From: Lachnospiraceae bacterium
GTDB lineage: Bacteria > Bacillota > Clostridia > Lachnospirales > Lachnospiraceae
Assembly (NCBI GenBank): GCA_022767285.1
Contig: JALENY010000027.1
Span: forward strand, 24,123-88,122
DNA: 64,000 nucleotides
Reading direction: 5' to 3'
Below are positions 26,049 through 35,687 of this stretch, one piece after another. The position numbers were made by a program, and so were the translations under genes. The notes under the pieces are model-generated. The model saw only the letters and a program-made list of their open reading frames with translations, was not told the origin of the DNA and searched no databases. Numbering within the stretch: position 1 is the stretch's first letter; the number at the start of each line of letters is the position of its first letter.

Positions 26049-26257
26049 TCGATTGATTAAGTGAATTGTTAATTAAAACGAAAATGCAAAAACAGCAAGT
26101 GAAGCATGAAACGAAAGAGAAAGCCATGATTCAAGTGATGCATTACACCTAAAATGGCAGATATGTGAAAACGCTATTTAATGCATGATACGGTATGGAA
26201 AAGAATTGATGAAAGGGAATATTAATGTCGGTTTTACCGGCAGAATGGAGAAATACA

Positions 26258-27199
26258 ATGATTGAGACAATAGCATCGGTGGATCTTCCGGTAGATGAAC
26301 GGCTGATGATTCAGAAAAACCGGATTGAGCCCATAAAGAAAACGGGAAAAGAAAAAAGGATTTCCCTGGTGACCGGAACACACGGCGATGAACTGGAAGG
26401 ACAGTTTGTCTGCTACGAAGTGAATCGTATCATTCGGGAGAATATGGAGTGCCTGAAGGGAATTGTCGATATTTATCCGGCGATGAATCCTCTGGGAATT
26501 GACTCCATTACAAGAGGAATTCCCATGGTGGATCTGGATATGAACCGAATCTTCCCGGGAACCGCTGAAGGAAATTTTACAGAGTATATCGCATCCAGAA
26601 TTATTGATGATATTATAGGTTCGGATATGTGTGTGGATATCCATGCCAGCAACATTTATCTGAGGGAAATGCCGCAGGTGCGGATCAGCGACGACACAGC
26701 AGATAAACTGGTGCCCTATGCAAAAATGATAAATGTGGATTTTGTGTGGGTACATGCATCCGCTACGGTTTTGGAGTCAACCCTGGCTCACAGCCTGAAT
26801 ATGATGGGGGTGCCAACACTGGTTGTGGAAATGGGCGTCGGAATGCGCATTACAAAAGAATATTGTTATCAGTTGGTGGATGGCATCTTTAATCTGATGC
26901 ACGAGATGGAAATTTGGGATGGCAGTGTCAACCCGGTCCGGGAACCGATCGTATCCCAGGATGGTGAAGTAGGTTATGTGAACGCAGATGCCTCCGGTAT
27001 TTTTGTGCCCCGCGTTTCCATCTGGCAGTCTGTGGAAAAGGGAGAACATATCGGGGATATACTGAATCCGCTGACCGGTCTTGTGGAACACCGTCTGGTT
27101 TCTCCTATGGCCGGTACTGTGTTTACGCTGCGTGAATATCCCATCGTATATCATGGGTCGCTGATCTCAAGAGTTCTGGGAGGTGTGGCTATATGTTAA
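26258..27199 (+). CDS. AstE/aspartoacylase-like zinc amidohydrolase (M14 family)
   Basis: A 313-residue protein of the succinylglutamate desuccinylase/aspartoacylase family, which hydrolyses N-acyl amino acids. The zinc ligands are present: His42 and Glu45 in GTHGDELEG and His129 in VDIHASN. DLDMNRIFPG, which binds substrate carboxylate in this family, is also seen. The C-terminal third is a beta-barrel-like lid. The ATG at 26258 follows GGAG at 7 bases; an upstream ATG at 26225 is possible. It lies 209 bases after the transglutaminase and overlaps its paralogue by 7 bases. Confidence 0.85.
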   Translation: MIETIASVDLPVDERLMIQKNRIEPIKKTGKEKRISLVTGTHGDELEGQFVCYEVNRIIRENMECLKGIVDIYPAMNPLGIDSITRGIPMVDLDMNRIFPGTAEGNFTEYIASRIIDDIIGSDMCVDIHASNIYLREMPQVRISDDTADKLVPYAKMINVDFVWVHASATVLESTLAHSLNMMGVPTLVVEMGVGMRITKEYCYQLVDGIFNLMHEMEIWDGSVNPVREPIVSQDGEVGYVNADASGIFVPRVSIWQSVEKGEHIGDILNPLTGLVEHRLVSPMAGTVFTLREYPIVYHGSLISRVLGGVAIC

Positions 27200-28128
27200 A
27201 AGAGACGATTTATTCTTTGAAAGCTCCCTATCGGGATGAACTGCGTGTGACCGGCTATCGGTTTGGCAGCGGAGAAAAAGCTGCATGTATTGTGGGGGCT
27301 ATCCGTGGAAATGAAATACAGCAGTTATATGTATGTTCTCAACTGATCAAAGCGCTAAAAGAACTGGAGGAGAGAAAAGCCATTGTTTCCAATCATGAGA
27401 TTTTGGTGATTCCTTCTGTAAATCAGTATTCCATGAATATAGAAAAGCGGTTCTGGGCTGTGGACAATACGGACATTAATCGTATGTTTCCGGGATATGA
27501 TTTGGGCGAAACGACTCAGCGGATTGCTGCAGGCGTTTTTGAAAAGGCAAAAGGATACAGTTACGGTATTCAGTTTGCCAGCTTTTACATGCCGGGAGAT
27601 TTTGTCCCCCATGTGCGCATGATGGAGACCGGTTATCAGAACGCAAGTCTGGCAAATCTGTTTGGACTGCCCTATGTGGTGATTCGCAAACCGAGACCGA
27701 TCGATACGACAACGCTGAATTATAACTGGCAGTTATGGGACACCAATGCCTTTTCCGTGTATACGAAAGAAACCGATAATATAGATGAGCAATCTGCCAG
27801 AATAGCGGTCTCAGCAGTGCTGCGCTTTTTGACCAGAATGGGAATTCTGCATTACAATTGCCACAGCGGATACATAGCAAGTGTTTTTTATGAAAATGAG
27901 CTGACGACAGTTCATGCATCAGAAGCCGGGATACTTCGAAGACACCGTTTTCCGGGTGAAGAGGTTCGAAGAGGTGATTTGCTGGCGGAAATATTGGATC
28001 CTTATGAAGGAACGACGAAGGTGCAGGTTCTTGCACCGACGGATGGAATCATCTTTTTCTCTCACAAGAAGCCCCTGGTAATCCAGAAAGACATCATATG
28101 TCGGATCATCCGGAGACTTCATGAATAG
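27193..28128 (+). CDS. AstE-like paralogue lacking zinc ligands (probable non-canonical or inactive)
   Basis: A 311-residue paralogue of the previous protein. It keeps the fold motifs (NTDINRMFPG and the same C-terminal lid), but the zinc positions are altered: VGAIRGNEIQ has Arg38 in place of the first His, Glu41 remains, and GIQFAS has Gln127 in place of the last His. It should not bind zinc in the usual way. Its overlap with the intact enzyme suggests a heteromeric partner or ligand-binding subunit rather than a decaying copy, as the frame is full length. Confidence 0.8.
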   Translation: MLKETIYSLKAPYRDELRVTGYRFGSGEKAACIVGAIRGNEIQQLYVCSQLIKALKELEERKAIVSNHEILVIPSVNQYSMNIEKRFWAVDNTDINRMFPGYDLGETTQRIAAGVFEKAKGYSYGIQFASFYMPGDFVPHVRMMETGYQNASLANLFGLPYVVIRKPRPIDTTTLNYNWQLWDTNAFSVYTKETDNIDEQSARIAVSAVLRFLTRMGILHYNCHSGYIASVFYENELTTVHASEAGILRRHRFPGEEVRRGDLLAEILDPYEGTTKVQVLAPTDGIIFFSHKKPLVIQKDIICRIIRRLHE

Positions 28129-28206
28129 TACACAGGGGTTATCTGTTAGAATGTACGGAAAAGATTCGAAAAAGTTTTTCGGAAGAGTTATGCACAACAG
28201 TCTGAC

Positions 28207-28236
28207 TTGACGCGTGAACTGCATTAATAGTATAAT
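28207..28236 (+). promoter_or_regulatory. Promoter of ridA
   Basis: TTGACG (28207-28212), an 18-base spacer and consensus TATAAT (28231-28236). It predicts a 5' leader of about 200 bases before ridA. Confidence 0.75.
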
Positions 28237-28253
28237 TCCCATAGCCGAATCAA

Positions 28254-28277
28254 CCGGTTTCCGCCTGCGGAACCCGG
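28254..28277 (+). other. Stem-loop in the ridA leader
   Basis: CCGGTTTCCG (28254-28263), loop CCTG, CGGAACCCGG (28268-28277): a 10-bp stem with one wobble, beginning about ten bases after the transcription start. There is no T tract after it, so it is not a simple terminator. It may stabilise the mRNA or belong to a regulatory leader. The 313-base gap (28129-28441) holds only this and the promoter. Confidence 0.6.
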
Positions 28278-28441
28278 ATATTTATCTGTAGAACAACTGG
28301 TTTTATGTTCATTTATGAAATGAAATCCAGCCATACGTCCATCCGGATCGATTCATGAAATAGGTTGCTGTGTTTTGCATCTGCAAAAAAACTGCACATC
28401 AGGCGGAAAAAGAAGATTTAAGTAAGGAAAGGAGATAAACC

Positions 28442-28813
28442 ATGAAAGTAGTATCCACCGATAAGGCTCCGGCCGCAATCGGACCATATTCACAGGCAAT
28501 TATTTTTAATGATATTTTATTCACCTCCGGCCAGATTCCAATTAATCCGGACACGGGATCCGTGGATGCAGAGGGTATTGAAGCGCAGGCAGAGCAGGTA
28601 ATGAAAAATCTGGGTGCTGTTCTGGAAGCAGCGGGATCCGGGTTTGAAAAAGCGATTAAAACGACTTGTTTCCTGGCGGATATGGGCGATTTTGCAGCAT
28701 TCAATGAAGTATACGGCAAATACTTTGTAAACAAACCGGCACGATCCTGTGTAGCAGTAAAAACCCTGCCGAAAAATGTTCTGTGTGAAGTGGAAGTAAT
28801 CGCAGCGTTATAA
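28442..28813 (+). CDS. ridA: RidA family enamine/imine deaminase
   Basis: A 123-residue protein that hydrolyses reactive enamine and imine intermediates from PLP enzymes, such as 2-aminoacrylate. It has the signatures APAAIGPYSQA, FTSGQIPINP, and the late PARSCVAVKTLPKN, where Arg is the catalytic anchor of the carboxylate; CEVEVIA closes the protein. AAAGGAG precedes the ATG. It forms trimers in the cytoplasm. It is monocistronic and faces the LysR gene tail to tail. Confidence 0.95.
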   Translation: MKVVSTDKAPAAIGPYSQAIIFNDILFTSGQIPINPDTGSVDAEGIEAQAEQVMKNLGAVLEAAGSGFEKAIKTTCFLADMGDFAAFNEVYGKYFVNKPARSCVAVKTLPKNVLCEVEVIAAL

Positions 28814-28863
28814 ATGCAAATGTGAGAATTCCGGAGATAAACAGGTAGAACACAGGAATACAT

Positions 28864-29739
28864 TCAAATGAAATAATTCGAAAAAGCCTGCAGTATATCA
28901 GAGGATGCAGTCTGTTTCCGGAATGCGAGAAGCAGACTGCGGCCCGGAAGCGGTATTTCCAGATGACAGACGGACAGTTCCGTCTGTTTTTTTTCGAGCA
29001 TGTAGTCCGGTACAAGACCGATACCAAGACCGATGGTAGCCATATCGATTACCAGATCATTGCTGGTCAGCTCTATATCAGGAACCAGCGCATATCCCAT
29101 TTTTTCGAACTTCTGGAGAAGAAACTGGCTGCTGGTGGTTTTCTGCTCCAGCATGATCAGCGGAAGATCATGAAGTTGTTGCAGAGAAATTGTATGGCCC
29201 TGGATGGGAAAATAGTTCTTGTTGGCTACAAAGACATCCTGGAAGGTGTGTATGGCCTTTGTATCTATGGACTTGCGATTTTGCTCTGCCGGGGAGTTGA
29301 CAACCGTCAGATCCACCTCGCCTTTTTCCAGCAAATCCAGGCACTCACGGGATGCCTGGCTCATAATTTTGATGTGGATGCCCGGGTATTCGGTGTGGAA
29401 GCGGTTCAGATAGGGAAGCAGAAAATAGCGGCAGATCGTATCACTTGCCGCTATGCAGAGCTGACCGTCCATATCGCTTCCGCCCTTGATCTGGGATTCC
29501 GCGCTCTGAATCATATGGATTGCCGGTGTTATCGTGCGGAACAGTGTCTCGCCTTCGGGAGTCAGAGACACCTTTTTCGTGCTTCGGATAAAAAGCGGGT
29601 GTCCCAGCTTCTGCTCCAGAGATTTAATAGACTGGCTGACGGCTGACTGAGAAATGTAGAGCTGCCGGGATGCCTGTGAAAAACTTAAAGTTGATGCAAC
29701 CTGATAAAACACTTTGTACAGTTCATAATTGATGTCCAT
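28864..29739 (-). CDS. LysR-family transcriptional regulator
   Basis: A 291-residue regulator with an N-terminal winged HTH (SFSQASRQLYISQSAVSQSI, about 19-38) and a periplasmic-binding-like effector domain. It is divergent from purL, 137 bases away. LysR proteins usually control a divergent neighbour, so purL or its own gene is a candidate target. The intergenic DNA is very AT-rich with repeated TTACTAAT and ATTAGCTATATTAAT motifs that could be LysR sites. The ligand is unknown. Confidence 0.92.
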   Translation of the reverse strand: MDINYELYKVFYQVASTLSFSQASRQLYISQSAVSQSIKSLEQKLGHPLFIRSTKKVSLTPEGETLFRTITPAIHMIQSAESQIKGGSDMDGQLCIAASDTICRYFLLPYLNRFHTEYPGIHIKIMSQASRECLDLLEKGEVDLTVVNSPAEQNRKSIDTKAIHTFQDVFVANKNYFPIQGHTISLQQLHDLPLIMLEQKTTSSQFLLQKFEKMGYALVPDIELTSNDLVIDMATIGLGIGLVPDYMLEKKQTELSVCHLEIPLPGRSLLLAFRKQTASSDILQAFSNYFI

Positions 29740-29796
29740 AGATACCTCACTGAAGTGTTATTAGAATTACTAATTAATTATATTAGCTATATTAAT

Positions 29797-29825
29797 TTTA
29801 CTAATGTCAGCTATTATGTTATACT
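29797..29825 (+). promoter_or_regulatory. Promoter of purL
   Basis: TTTACT (29797-29802), a 17-base spacer and TATACT (29820-29825), with TGT as extended -10. It lies within AT-rich repeats between purL and the divergent LysR gene. Confidence 0.65.
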
Positions 29826-29876
29826 AAATCCATAAAATGTGCAACTATTATCAGCTATAAAAAAGGAGAACCAAAG

Positions 29877-32800
29877 ATGGGCAATGTAAGACGCGTTTAC
29901 GCAGAAAAAAAAGCGGAATTTGCGGTAGCTGCAAAAGGGTTAAAGCACGAAATTGACAGCTATCTTGGAATTAAATCAGTGACCGCAGTGCGTGTGCTGA
30001 TTCGTTATGATGTGGAAAACATCTCCGATGATGTGTTTGAGAAAGCATGTAAAACAGTGTTTTCTGAACCGCCGGTAGACGATCTTTATTTAGAGGAATT
30101 TCCGGTGGCGGAAGGCTCCCGGACTTTTTCCGTAGAGTATCTTCCTGGACAGTTTGATCAAAGAGCGGATTCTGCGGTTCAGTGTGTACAGTTTTTAAAA
30201 GAAGATGAAAAACCGATTATCCGTTCTGCAACCACCTATGTGATTGAGGGCAGCATTACCGATGAAGAGTTTGAGGCAATTAAGCACCACTGTATCAATC
30301 CGGTAGATTCCCGCGAGACAGACCTGGTAAAACCGGAAACTCTTGTTATGGCCTTTGATGAGCCGGCAGATGTTATGATTTTTGACGGTTTTGCAGATAT
30401 GGCTGAGGATAAACTGAAAGCACTGTATGATTCTCTGAATCTGGCCATGACATTTAAAGATTTCCTGCATATACAGAACTATTTTAAAAATGAGGAAAAA
30501 CGCGATCCTTCCATGACGGAAATTCGTGTTCTGGATACTTACTGGTCCGACCACTGCCGTCATACGACTTTCTCCACAGAGCTGAAGGAGGTTTCTTTTG
30601 GAGAGGGCGATTACAAAGAACCGATTGTAAAAACGTATGAGCAATACGTTGCGGACCATAAGGAGATTTTTAAAGGTCGCGATGACAAATTTATCTGTCT
30701 GATGGATCTGGCTCTGATGGCGATGAGAAAGCTGAAAAAAGAAGGAAAACTGGCTGACCAGGAAGAGTCCGATGAGATTAATGCTTGCAGTATCGTTGTT
30801 CCGGTTGACGTGGACGGTGTGGAAGAAGAATGGCTGATCAACTTTAAAAATGAGACCCACAATCACCCAACAGAGATAGAACCTTTCGGTGGTGCTGCCA
30901 CTTGTCTCGGCGGTGCTATCCGCGATCCGCTCTCAGGTCGTACCTATGTATATCAGGCTATGCGTGTGACCGGCGCAGCCAATCCGACTGTATCCGTAAA
31001 AGACACACTTAAGGGTAAACTGCCCCAGAAAAAACTGGTTCGTGAAGCGGCACACGGATATAGTTCCTATGGCAACCAGATCGGCCTTGCGACCGGCTAT
31101 GTAAAAGAAATTTATCATCCGTATTATGTGGCTAAACGTATGGAGATCGGAGCTGTTATGGGTGCTGCCCCAAGACGCGCTGTTATCCGTGAAAATTCCG
31201 ATCCGGGCGATATCATTATTCTGTTGGGCGGCCGTACCGGCCGTGACGGTATTGGCGGCGCAACCGGATCTTCTAAGGTACATACAGAGGCTTCCATCGA
31301 AGTCTGCGGTGCAGAAGTACAGAAAGGTAATGCACCTACGGAACGTAAGATTCAGCGCATGTTCCGCAGGGAAGAAGTAAGTAAAATTATCAAAAAATGC
31401 AACGACTTTGGTGCCGGCGGCGTATCCGTGGCAATCGGTGAGCTGGCAGAAGGACTTCGGGTAAATCTTGATAAGGTTCCGAAAAAATACGCAGGTCTTG
31501 ACGGAACGGAGATTGCGATTTCCGAATCCCAGGAACGTATGGCTGTTGTGGTAGATCCGAAAGATGTACAGCAGTTCCTTGCATTTGCAAAGGAAGAAAA
31601 CCTGGAAGCCATTGAAGTGGCTGTTGTTACGGAAGAGCCTCGTCTGGTTCTTTCGTGGCGCGGAAAAGAGATCGTAAACATTTCCCGTGCATTTTTGGAT
31701 ACCAACGGTGCTCATCAGGAGACCACCGTTTCTGTGGATATTCCAAATAGAGCAGATACTGTATTGAAACGTGCGGAAGAAGTCGGTAATGTAAAAGAAA
31801 AATGGCTTTCCACACTGGCTGATCTGAATGAATGCTCTCAGAAAGGTCTTGTGGAGATGTTTGACGGTTCCATCGGTGCAGGCAGTGTGTTTATGCCTTA
31901 CGGCGGAAAATATCAGCTGACTGAGACTCAGGCCATGGTGGCAAAAGTTCCGGTTCAGAACGGAAAAACAAACACGGTGACTATGATGAGTTATGGCTTT
32001 GATCCTTATCTGTCCAGCTGGAGCCCCTATCACGGTGCTGTATACGCAGTGACCGAATCAGTGGCAAGGATTGTGGCAGCAGGCGGTGATTACAGTAAAA
32101 TCCGTTTCACGTTCCAGGAGTATTTCCGCAGAATGACTGAGGATCCTTCCAGATGGAGCCAGCCATTTGCAGCACTTCTCGGTGCTTATGCGGCTCAGCT
32201 TGGATTCGGACTTCCATCCATCGGCGGTAAGGACAGTATGTCCGGTACATTCAACGATATCGATGTACCGCCTACGCTGGTATCCTTTGCAGTTGATGTG
32301 GCAAAACAGCAGGATATCATTACTCCGGAGTTGAAAACGGCAGGAAATAAACTGGTATGGATTCGTATGCCGAAAGATGAATATGATCTGCCGAAATATG
32401 CAGAATTGATGGATCTGTACGGAAAACTGCATGAAGATATCAAGGCCGGCAGAGTGATTTCCGCTTATGCACTGGATCGCAATGGTATTGTTCCTGCTGT
32501 CAGCAAGATGGCATTCGGTAACGGCCTGGGCGTAAAAATTGAGCACAATGTGGATGAGAGAGATCTGTTTTCGCCCGGATTTGGTGATATTATCTGTGAG
32601 GTTCCGGATGGAAAAGTGTCCGAACTGGCAGTTACCTACACGATAATCGGTGAAGTGACCGATAAAGATATCTTCGAATATAAAAACACAATAATTACCC
32701 TTGATGAAGCAGTTAATGCATGGCGTGGTACTCTGGAGCGGGTATTTAAGTCTGTTCAGCAGCCGGACGGTCCGACCGCTTACTTCTTTGCAGGAAAAGC

Positions 32801-33683
32801 CGGCGATGATGCACAGGGAACCTGGGATAATGAAAACGGTTTGTTTACAGCGGACCAGATTCATATCTGCAGCCATAAATTGGCTCAGCCAACTGTATTT
32901 ATTCCGGTATTCCCGGGTACGAACTGCGAATATGACAGCAAAAAAGCTTTTGAACGTGCTGGTGCAAAGGTTATCACCAAAGTATTCAAGAATCTGGATG
33001 CGGCAGACATCCGCGATTCGGTATCCGTATTTGAACAGGCAATTGATCAGGCTCAGATCATCATGTTCCCGGGTGGGTTCTCGGCAGGTGATGAACCGGA
33101 CGGATCCGCAAAATTCTTTGCAACTGCATTTCAAAATGCGAAAATGAAAGACGCGGTTATGCGTCTTCTGAATGAACGCGACGGGCTTGCTCTTGGTATT
33201 TGTAACGGTTTCCAGGCTCTGATCAAACTTGGCCTTGTTCCTAACGGCAAAATAACCGGTCAGACTCCGGATTCTCCGACCCTGACCTACAACACCATTG
33301 GACGTCATATCTCGAAAATGGTTTACACGAAAGTCTGCAGTAATAAATCCCCGTGGCTGACACAGGCTGAATTGGGCGGTGTATACTGTAATCCGGCTTC
33401 CCATGGCGAAGGCCGTTTTGTCGCTCCGGCAGAGGTTCTGGCGAAATTGTTCATAAACGGACAGGTGGCAACCAGATACTGTGACCTGACCGGAAATATT
33501 ACCGATGACGGCGAGTGGAATATTAATGGTTCTTATGCTTCAGTAGAAGGTATCACCAGTCCGGACGGAAGAGTTCTGGGCAAGATGGCCCACTCCGAGC
33601 GTCGTGGCGATGGCGTGGCGATCAACATTTACGGAGAACAGGACCTGAAGATCTTTGAATCCGGTGTGGCTTATTTTAAATAG
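29877..33683 (+). CDS. purL: Phosphoribosylformylglycinamidine synthase, single-chain clostridial type
   Basis: This enzyme uses ATP and glutamine to convert FGAR to FGAM, the fourth step of purine synthesis. At 1268 residues it joins the synthase domains and the glutaminase in one chain, unlike Bacillus, which has separate PurS, PurL and PurQ. The synthase part has THNHPTEIEPFGGAATC and a later GKDSMSG. The glutaminase (about 1010-1268) has GTNCEYD, MFPGGFSAGDE, nucleophile Cys1109 in GICNGFQ and the dyad in HGEGRF. AAAGGAG precedes the ATG. The other purine genes here are 16 kb away. Confidence 0.96.
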   Translation: MGNVRRVYAEKKAEFAVAAKGLKHEIDSYLGIKSVTAVRVLIRYDVENISDDVFEKACKTVFSEPPVDDLYLEEFPVAEGSRTFSVEYLPGQFDQRADSAVQCVQFLKEDEKPIIRSATTYVIEGSITDEEFEAIKHHCINPVDSRETDLVKPETLVMAFDEPADVMIFDGFADMAEDKLKALYDSLNLAMTFKDFLHIQNYFKNEEKRDPSMTEIRVLDTYWSDHCRHTTFSTELKEVSFGEGDYKEPIVKTYEQYVADHKEIFKGRDDKFICLMDLALMAMRKLKKEGKLADQEESDEINACSIVVPVDVDGVEEEWLINFKNETHNHPTEIEPFGGAATCLGGAIRDPLSGRTYVYQAMRVTGAANPTVSVKDTLKGKLPQKKLVREAAHGYSSYGNQIGLATGYVKEIYHPYYVAKRMEIGAVMGAAPRRAVIRENSDPGDIIILLGGRTGRDGIGGATGSSKVHTEASIEVCGAEVQKGNAPTERKIQRMFRREEVSKIIKKCNDFGAGGVSVAIGELAEGLRVNLDKVPKKYAGLDGTEIAISESQERMAVVVDPKDVQQFLAFAKEENLEAIEVAVVTEEPRLVLSWRGKEIVNISRAFLDTNGAHQETTVSVDIPNRADTVLKRAEEVGNVKEKWLSTLADLNECSQKGLVEMFDGSIGAGSVFMPYGGKYQLTETQAMVAKVPVQNGKTNTVTMMSYGFDPYLSSWSPYHGAVYAVTESVARIVAAGGDYSKIRFTFQEYFRRMTEDPSRWSQPFAALLGAYAAQLGFGLPSIGGKDSMSGTFNDIDVPPTLVSFAVDVAKQQDIITPELKTAGNKLVWIRMPKDEYDLPKYAELMDLYGKLHEDIKAGRVISAYALDRNGIVPAVSKMAFGNGLGVKIEHNVDERDLFSPGFGDIICEVPDGKVSELAVTYTIIGEVTDKDIFEYKNTIITLDEAVNAWRGTLERVFKSVQQPDGPTAYFFAGKAGDDAQGTWDNENGLFTADQIHICSHKLAQPTVFIPVFPGTNCEYDSKKAFERAGAKVITKVFKNLDAADIRDSVSVFEQAIDQAQIIMFPGGFSAGDEPDGSAKFFATAFQNAKMKDAVMRLLNERDGLALGICNGFQALIKLGLVPNGKITGQTPDSPTLTYNTIGRHISKMVYTKVCSNKSPWLTQAELGGVYCNPASHGEGRFVAPAEVLAKLFINGQVATRYCDLTGNITDDGEWNINGSYASVEGITSPDGRVLGKMAHSERRGDGVAINIYGEQDLKIFESGVAYFK

Positions 33684-33722
33684 AATATCATGATGTTGGG
33701 GTGTTTATGGAGGGAAACCAAA

Positions 33723-35330
33723 ATGGGTGTTGATGTGAATACTGCGAAAAAAGCAATTGAAGAAGGAAAAACCTATCTGGGAATCGAATTTGGTTCTACC
33801 CGGATAAAGGCTGTACTGATCGATGAAAATCACGAGCCGATCGCATCCGGCGGTTACGGATGGGAGAACCAGTATGTGAATAAAATCTGGACCTATGATA
33901 TGGCAGATGTCTGGAAAGGTCTGGAAGAATGTTATGCGGATCTTGTGAGAGATGTTCAGGAAAAATATCATACGACCATTGAAACATTCGGAGCAATTGG
34001 AATCAGTGCCATGATGCACGGCTATCTTCCGTTTGATAAAGAAGATAATCTTCTGGTGCCTTTCCGGACCTGGAGAAATACCATCACGGAGCAGGCAGCA
34101 GCAAAACTGACAGATTTGTTCCGTTATAACATCCCTCAGCGATGGAGCATTGCACATCTCTATCAGGCCATTCTGAATGGCGAAGAACATCTGCCGAGAG
34201 TCGATTATATCACTACCCTTGCCGGATATGTTCACTGGAAACTTACCGGTCAGAAAGTTCTTGGCATTGATGATGCATCCGGTATGTTCCCTATTGATCC
34301 GGAGACGAAAGATTTCCATAACGGAATGCTGGCACAATTTGATGAATTGGTATCAGAGAAGAATTTTTCATGGAAAATTAAAGATATTCTCCCGAAAGTT
34401 CTAACTGCAGGTGCGGCTGCCGGTGTGCTCACGGATGAGGGTGCGAAACTGCTGGATGTCAGCGGTCATCTGAAAGCGGGTATTCCTTTGTGTCCCCCGG
34501 AAGGCGACGGCGGAACCGGAATGACAGCCACCAACAGTGTAGCTGTGGGCACCGGAAACGTATCCGCAGGAACATCTATTTTTGCCATGCTGGTTACCGG
34601 AAAAGAGCTTTCCAAAGTATATACGGAAATCGATATGGTTACGACACCGGCCGGTGATCTGGTTGCCATGGCGCATGCAAACAACTGTACTTCCGATCTG
34701 AATGCCTGGGTTAATATTTTTAAAGAATTTGCTGAGAGCTTTGGTCTGGAAGTGGACATGTCAAAACTGTTTTCGACATTATATAACAAAGCGCTGGAGG
34801 GAGAGACTGATTGCGGCGGCCTGCTGTCATACGGTTACCTGTCCGGTGAGAATATGCTGGAACTGGATGAAGGACGTCCGCTGTTCATGCGACTGCCGGA
34901 TGCAAGATTTAACCTTGCGAATTTTATGCGTGCAAACCTGTATGCGGCTCTTGGCGCACTGAAAGTTGGTATGGATATTCTGATGAAAGACGAAGGGGTT
35001 AAAGTTGATCAGATCCAGGGCCATGGCGGTCTGTTTAAAACAAAAGGTGTTGGACAGAGAATGATGGCTGCCTGCATGAATGCACCGGTAACGGTTATGG
35101 AGACTGCCGGTGAAGGTGGTGCCTGGGGTATTGCACTTCTGGCTGCGTATATGGAGCGTAAGTCAGAAGGAGAAACATTGGCTGAATATCTGAATGAGAA
35201 AGTTTTTTCCGGACAGCAGGGCAGTACCATGGATCCGGTTGCAGAGGATGTGGATGGCTTTGAAAAATATATGGTACGCTTCAAATCCGGTCTGAATGTA
35301 GAGCGAGCAGCAGTTGAATACATGAACTAA
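33723..35330 (+). CDS. FGGY-family carbohydrate kinase, probable L-ribulokinase
   Basis: A 535-residue sugar kinase. [15 protein letters not shown] is the N-terminal phosphate loop, and the second ATP region shows [20 protein letters not shown]; the C-terminal half has the adenosine segment around [13 protein letters not shown]. It is not a close AraB or XylB by eye. The L-ribulose-5-phosphate 4-epimerase gene less than 1 kb downstream suggests that its product is L-ribulose-5-phosphate, but D-xylulose cannot be excluded. The ATG at 33723 follows TGGAGGG. It lies 39 bases after purL, so it may be read through from it. Confidence 0.85.
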   Translation: MGVDVNTAKKAIEEGKTYLGIEFGSTRIKAVLIDENHEPIASGGYGWENQYVNKIWTYDMADVWKGLEECYADLVRDVQEKYHTTIETFGAIGISAMMHGYLPFDKEDNLLVPFRTWRNTITEQAAAKLTDLFRYNIPQRWSIAHLYQAILNGEEHLPRVDYITTLAGYVHWKLTGQKVLGIDDASGMFPIDPETKDFHNGMLAQFDELVSEKNFSWKIKDILPKVLTAGAAAGVLTDEGAKLLDVSGHLKAGIPLCPPEGDGGTGMTATNSVAVGTGNVSAGTSIFAMLVTGKELSKVYTEIDMVTTPAGDLVAMAHANNCTSDLNAWVNIFKEFAESFGLEVDMSKLFSTLYNKALEGETDCGGLLSYGYLSGENMLELDEGRPLFMRLPDARFNLANFMRANLYAALGALKVGMDILMKDEGVKVDQIQGHGGLFKTKGVGQRMMAACMNAPVTVMETAGEGGAWGIALLAAYMERKSEGETLAEYLNEKVFSGQQGSTMDPVAEDVDGFEKYMVRFKSGLNVERAAVEYMN

Positions 35331-35445
35331 TGGGCAGAATAACAGAAAATGCGGTGTATGAGTGATACCTTGATTCAATGTGCTGACATTATTGTACAAT
35401 TTGCACAAAAACAACGGGCAATTTTTTAATGACACATATTGTTGC

Positions 35446-35474
35446 TTGCTATTTTGAAAAAAATTCGTTATATT
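35446..35474 (+). promoter_or_regulatory. Promoter of a candidate small RNA
   Basis: TTGCTA (35446-35451), a 17-base spacer and TATATT (35469-35474). It starts a transcript near 35481, ahead of a strongly folded sequence. Confidence 0.5.
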
Positions 35475-35480
35475 ATTAGA

Positions 35481-35612
35481 ACACTATAGTGAAAGCAGCG
35501 GGGGAATGACAGTACCAGTCAGGCAGTTCTTGCCATTTCTATCCCGGAAAGGCTGTCTACCCCCCTGCAAAACTGAATTGAATTAATTGTTTCAAAAAAT
35601 TTGAAATTTTTT
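35481..35612 (+). ncRNA. Candidate structured small RNA, family unknown
   Basis: Between a promoter and a weak terminator lies a nested fold. GCAG (35495-35498) plus GGGGG (35500-35504) pair with CCCCC (35560-35564) plus CTGC (35565-35568) around a single bulged C. Inside, GACAG (35508-35512) pairs with CTGTC (35553-35557). A GGCA/TGCC hairpin (35522-35534) caps a large internal loop rich in C and purines. TTTCAAA/TTTGAAA (35590-35606) plus seven T's can end it. It does not match SRP RNA, 6S, T-box or any riboswitch consensus I recall. No reading frame is present. Confidence 0.5.
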
Positions 35613-35623
35613 TAAAAAAAGTG

Positions 35624-35653
35624 TTGACAACTGTAGGAATATGTTGTTATAAT
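35624..35653 (+). promoter_or_regulatory. Promoter of the tRNA-Val/tRNA-Met operon
   Basis: TTGACA (35624-35629), an 18-base spacer and consensus TATAAT (35648-35653), 34 bases before the first tRNA. Confidence 0.85.
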
Positions 35654-35687
35654 AGCAAAGCAGGTTGCGAAAGCAACAAAAAAATAT

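Noticed and set aside
35481..35580. SRP RNA, 6S RNA, T-box or cobalamin riboswitch
   Set aside because: The characteristic loops (GGAAGGAAGCAGCC-type tetraloop helix, T-box UGGN bulge, cobalamin core) are missing, so it was left as unassigned.
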